Assembly (NCBI GenBank): GCA_946122785.1
Contig: CAMGYJ010000011.1
Span: 53,742,449-53,806,448 of the forward strand
DNA: 64,000 nt
Direction: 5' to 3'
Source of the DNA: Linum tenue
Taxonomy: Eukaryota; Streptophyta; Magnoliopsida; Malpighiales; Linaceae
Shown in pieces: positions 62,250 to 64,000 of the stretch. The first letter of the stretch is position 1, and every line of letters starts with the position of its first letter. The position numbers and the translations under genes were made by a program. The notes beneath the pieces were generated by a model. The model had not been told where the DNA came from. It worked only from the letters and a program-made list of their open reading frames with translations, and searched no databases.

Positions 62250-63550
62250 GCTGTTGGAAATGGTTTCTTGTCTTTCGTCATAACCTTAATGCTAGCTGAG
62301 GTCAGTATGCTGATCCATGCTATGGATTTTACGCATTGTAATGACTGTGTACTACCTTATTGGCAAATGAGGTTTCAGTCTCGCAAGCTGTTGACATGAT
62401 TGGTTCAGATATCTTGCATCAATAACATTTCAGTTCATGTGAAGCAGTAGTTACGATATGCTCCCGAAGCGAGTTGGTCATTTGGCTTAATCCATGGTTA
62501 CTCTATTCATGCCGTTCCCTAACGTTGGAGGGTTCCATCTGTATGTATTTTCAGGTATTGCCAAGCAAGCAAGATTGATCAACTTCAATCTGCAAAGGGA
62601 AGAGACGGTGATGTGACTGCAAAACTTGGTTAAGCAAGTTTCCGTCAGCAGGCCACAAACCCTAGCCCTATTTCCCCACTCTTCACCCCTACTGAATTGT
62701 TGTTTGCTGGTGAGATCGGTTTCCCATTCTATGAAAACGTTTTGTTGGATTCACCTTTTGATAATGGGATGGCGATTGGTTTCTCATGTTTCCCTCAATC
62801 ATCACTAATCAAATGAGGAAGGTTTACCGGTAAATTGCAAGGTTGGTCACTGGAAGTTCTAAAAAATTCACGTTTTAATGACCATTAAAAGTATTTTAAT
62901 CCTTTCATGGTCATTGAAAGTGGTTAAACGTTTCACGTTTGGTCACTCTCCATCAGTCTCAGTTAACACGGTCAATTTTTTTGCTGATGTGGCTAATGGA
63001 AGTGTCCAGTCAGCATATATTAACCCAAAAAAATTTATACTCAACCCGCCACATCATCAAAACTAACTCAACCCATAAACTCAACCTGTGACCCGACCCG
63101 TAACTCGCTCCCCTTTCTTTTCCGCTGAACGAAACGCCGACCGCTCCCCTCAGTTAGTCAGTCCCCTACTCCTTCAACATCAGTACCTCTCTCTCATAGG
63201 TTCCGTCAAATCGACGATGAGAGCTTCCACCACCTCTGTCGCTTTCTCATTCAAAGTCATCGTCGCTTTCTCAATAAGAGCTTTTGTCACAGACAGCGGC
63301 AGATCTAACATTAAATAGAGTGAAAATGCAGTAATTGACTGAGAAGAGATTGTTTGATGTTGAAAAGCACGAAAGGATACAAAAAGGAATAAAATTAAAC
63401 AAAAACACACAATAGATCTTTTAAAGTACATTATTGATCATATAGTCCTTATTTCTACCTAAAACATGACAAAATATACTAAAGATGTAGTGATAGAAGG
63501 AAAAAATGTATCAAATATGACAGTGATAAACACTATAATTAGAGTGTCAT
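62250..63550. other. 3' UTR of SPL and intergenic DNA, no gene seen
   Basis: No coding frame with domain signatures. Short palindromic patches such as ACTTTCAATGACCATGAAAG-like sequence occur near 62900. Confidence 0.45.
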
Positions 63551-64000
63551 CTATCTATCTATATCTATCTATACTATATATTATGGCAATTCAAAATTAA
63601 CTTCTCGCCACATAAGCACTTGGAGAATTCACAAGTTGCCAAGGTGGACAACTTTTTTTGCAAACAAAAAATTCATTATTGATCTATTTATGGAGCTATC
63701 TCTCTCTTCTTTTAATATTTCTACTCATTTTCACTAAAAATTAATAATAAATTACCTTTTTATGAAAATGTAAACAAACACACAAAAGTATAATATTTTT
63801 GTCAATTGAAAAATATAAAGATAGAAATAGAGAGTGACTATATCGAATTTTTCTAAATAAAAAGTATATGATTAAATCTTATCAAGTAAATTTTCTTACT
63901 CATTTTCACCATAACTTAATAATAAGTTACATTTTGACAAAAACTTAAAAAAGTACACATATATAATAATAATTGTATCAATTAAGAAAAATATTAAATA
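63550..64000. repeat. AT-rich repeat at window end
   Basis: After a (ATCT)n run the segment with TCTACTCATTTTCACTAAAA and TTAATAATAAATTAC (about 63717-63835) recurs with changes at about 63893-63995 (CTTACTCATTTTCACCATAA, TTAATAATAAGTTAC), a period of about 175 bp. It may be the edge of a transposon or satellite that continues beyond the window. Confidence 0.45.

Noticed and set aside
63580..64000. Helitron start (TCTATACTATATATTA)
   Set aside because: The string follows an ATCT microsatellite and has no GC hairpin; the 3' side is outside the window.

Overview
The window is nuclear DNA from a flowering plant, most probably a eudicot. Genes contain short introns with GT...AG borders, and most of them are recognisable plant families: an m6A reader, PIP/CEP-type signalling peptides, a subfamily XII-like receptor kinase, AP2/ERF, organellar uS17, UTP6, a CemA-like plastid envelope protein and a miR156-targeted SPL. 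The species cannot be fixed from sequence alone. Exon borders below were placed by hand from splice consensus, reading phase and family conservation.

Layout. (1) 1-4.2 kb: intergenic, with a non-autonomous Mutator-type element (884-2019, 9-bp target duplication) and a rearranged inverted-repeat element near 2.7-3.2 kb. (2) 4.27-9.56 kb, minus: eight-exon YTHDF/ECT-type m6A reader. (3) 9.9-20.2 kb: transposon-rich region holding three small secreted-peptide precursors on the minus strand (12996-13292, 14647-14925, 19303-19569) and a decayed fourth copy (16135-16235). They sit in duplicated blocks disrupted by a poly(A) retroposon and an hAT-type MITE. (4) 20237-24727: a young, complete Ty1/copia element with identical 133-bp LTRs and a 1392-codon gag-pol frame. 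(5) 24.7-27.9 kb: AT-rich DNA with tandem duplications and a tRNA gene. (6) 27892-37252: a 9361-bp, apparently intact Mutator-like element. It carries a six-exon Ulp1-type (C48) cysteine protease gene on plus and a four-exon FAR1/MULE-type transposase gene on minus, tail to tail. The non-coding parts are filled with copies of a palindromic TACCATATGGTA-type motif. (7) 37.4-39.6 kb, minus: truncated, frameshifted LRR receptor kinase. (8) 40.7-47.6 kb, minus: AP2/ERF factor, mitochondrial-type uS17, and UTP6 of the small-subunit processome. (9) 48.3-55.4 kb, plus: CemA-like gene (DLDG1 type). Its third intron contains a 2.1-kb antisense LTR element with identical LTRs and one unexplained 469-aa frame. 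(10) 57.5-62.3 kb, plus: SPL transcription factor with an intact miR156 site. (11) The last 1.7 kb is AT-rich with no gene.

The host genes form no pathway. Two pairs do make regulatory sense: UTP6 and the CemA-like gene share a roughly 680-bp head-to-head promoter, and the uS17 and UTP6 promoters carry telo-box or site II elements typical of plant translation-related genes. The most notable content is mobile: the intact protease-carrying MULE with its motif arrays, the LTR element with the unknown frame, and the peptide cluster whose C-terminal motif lies between the PIP and CEP families.
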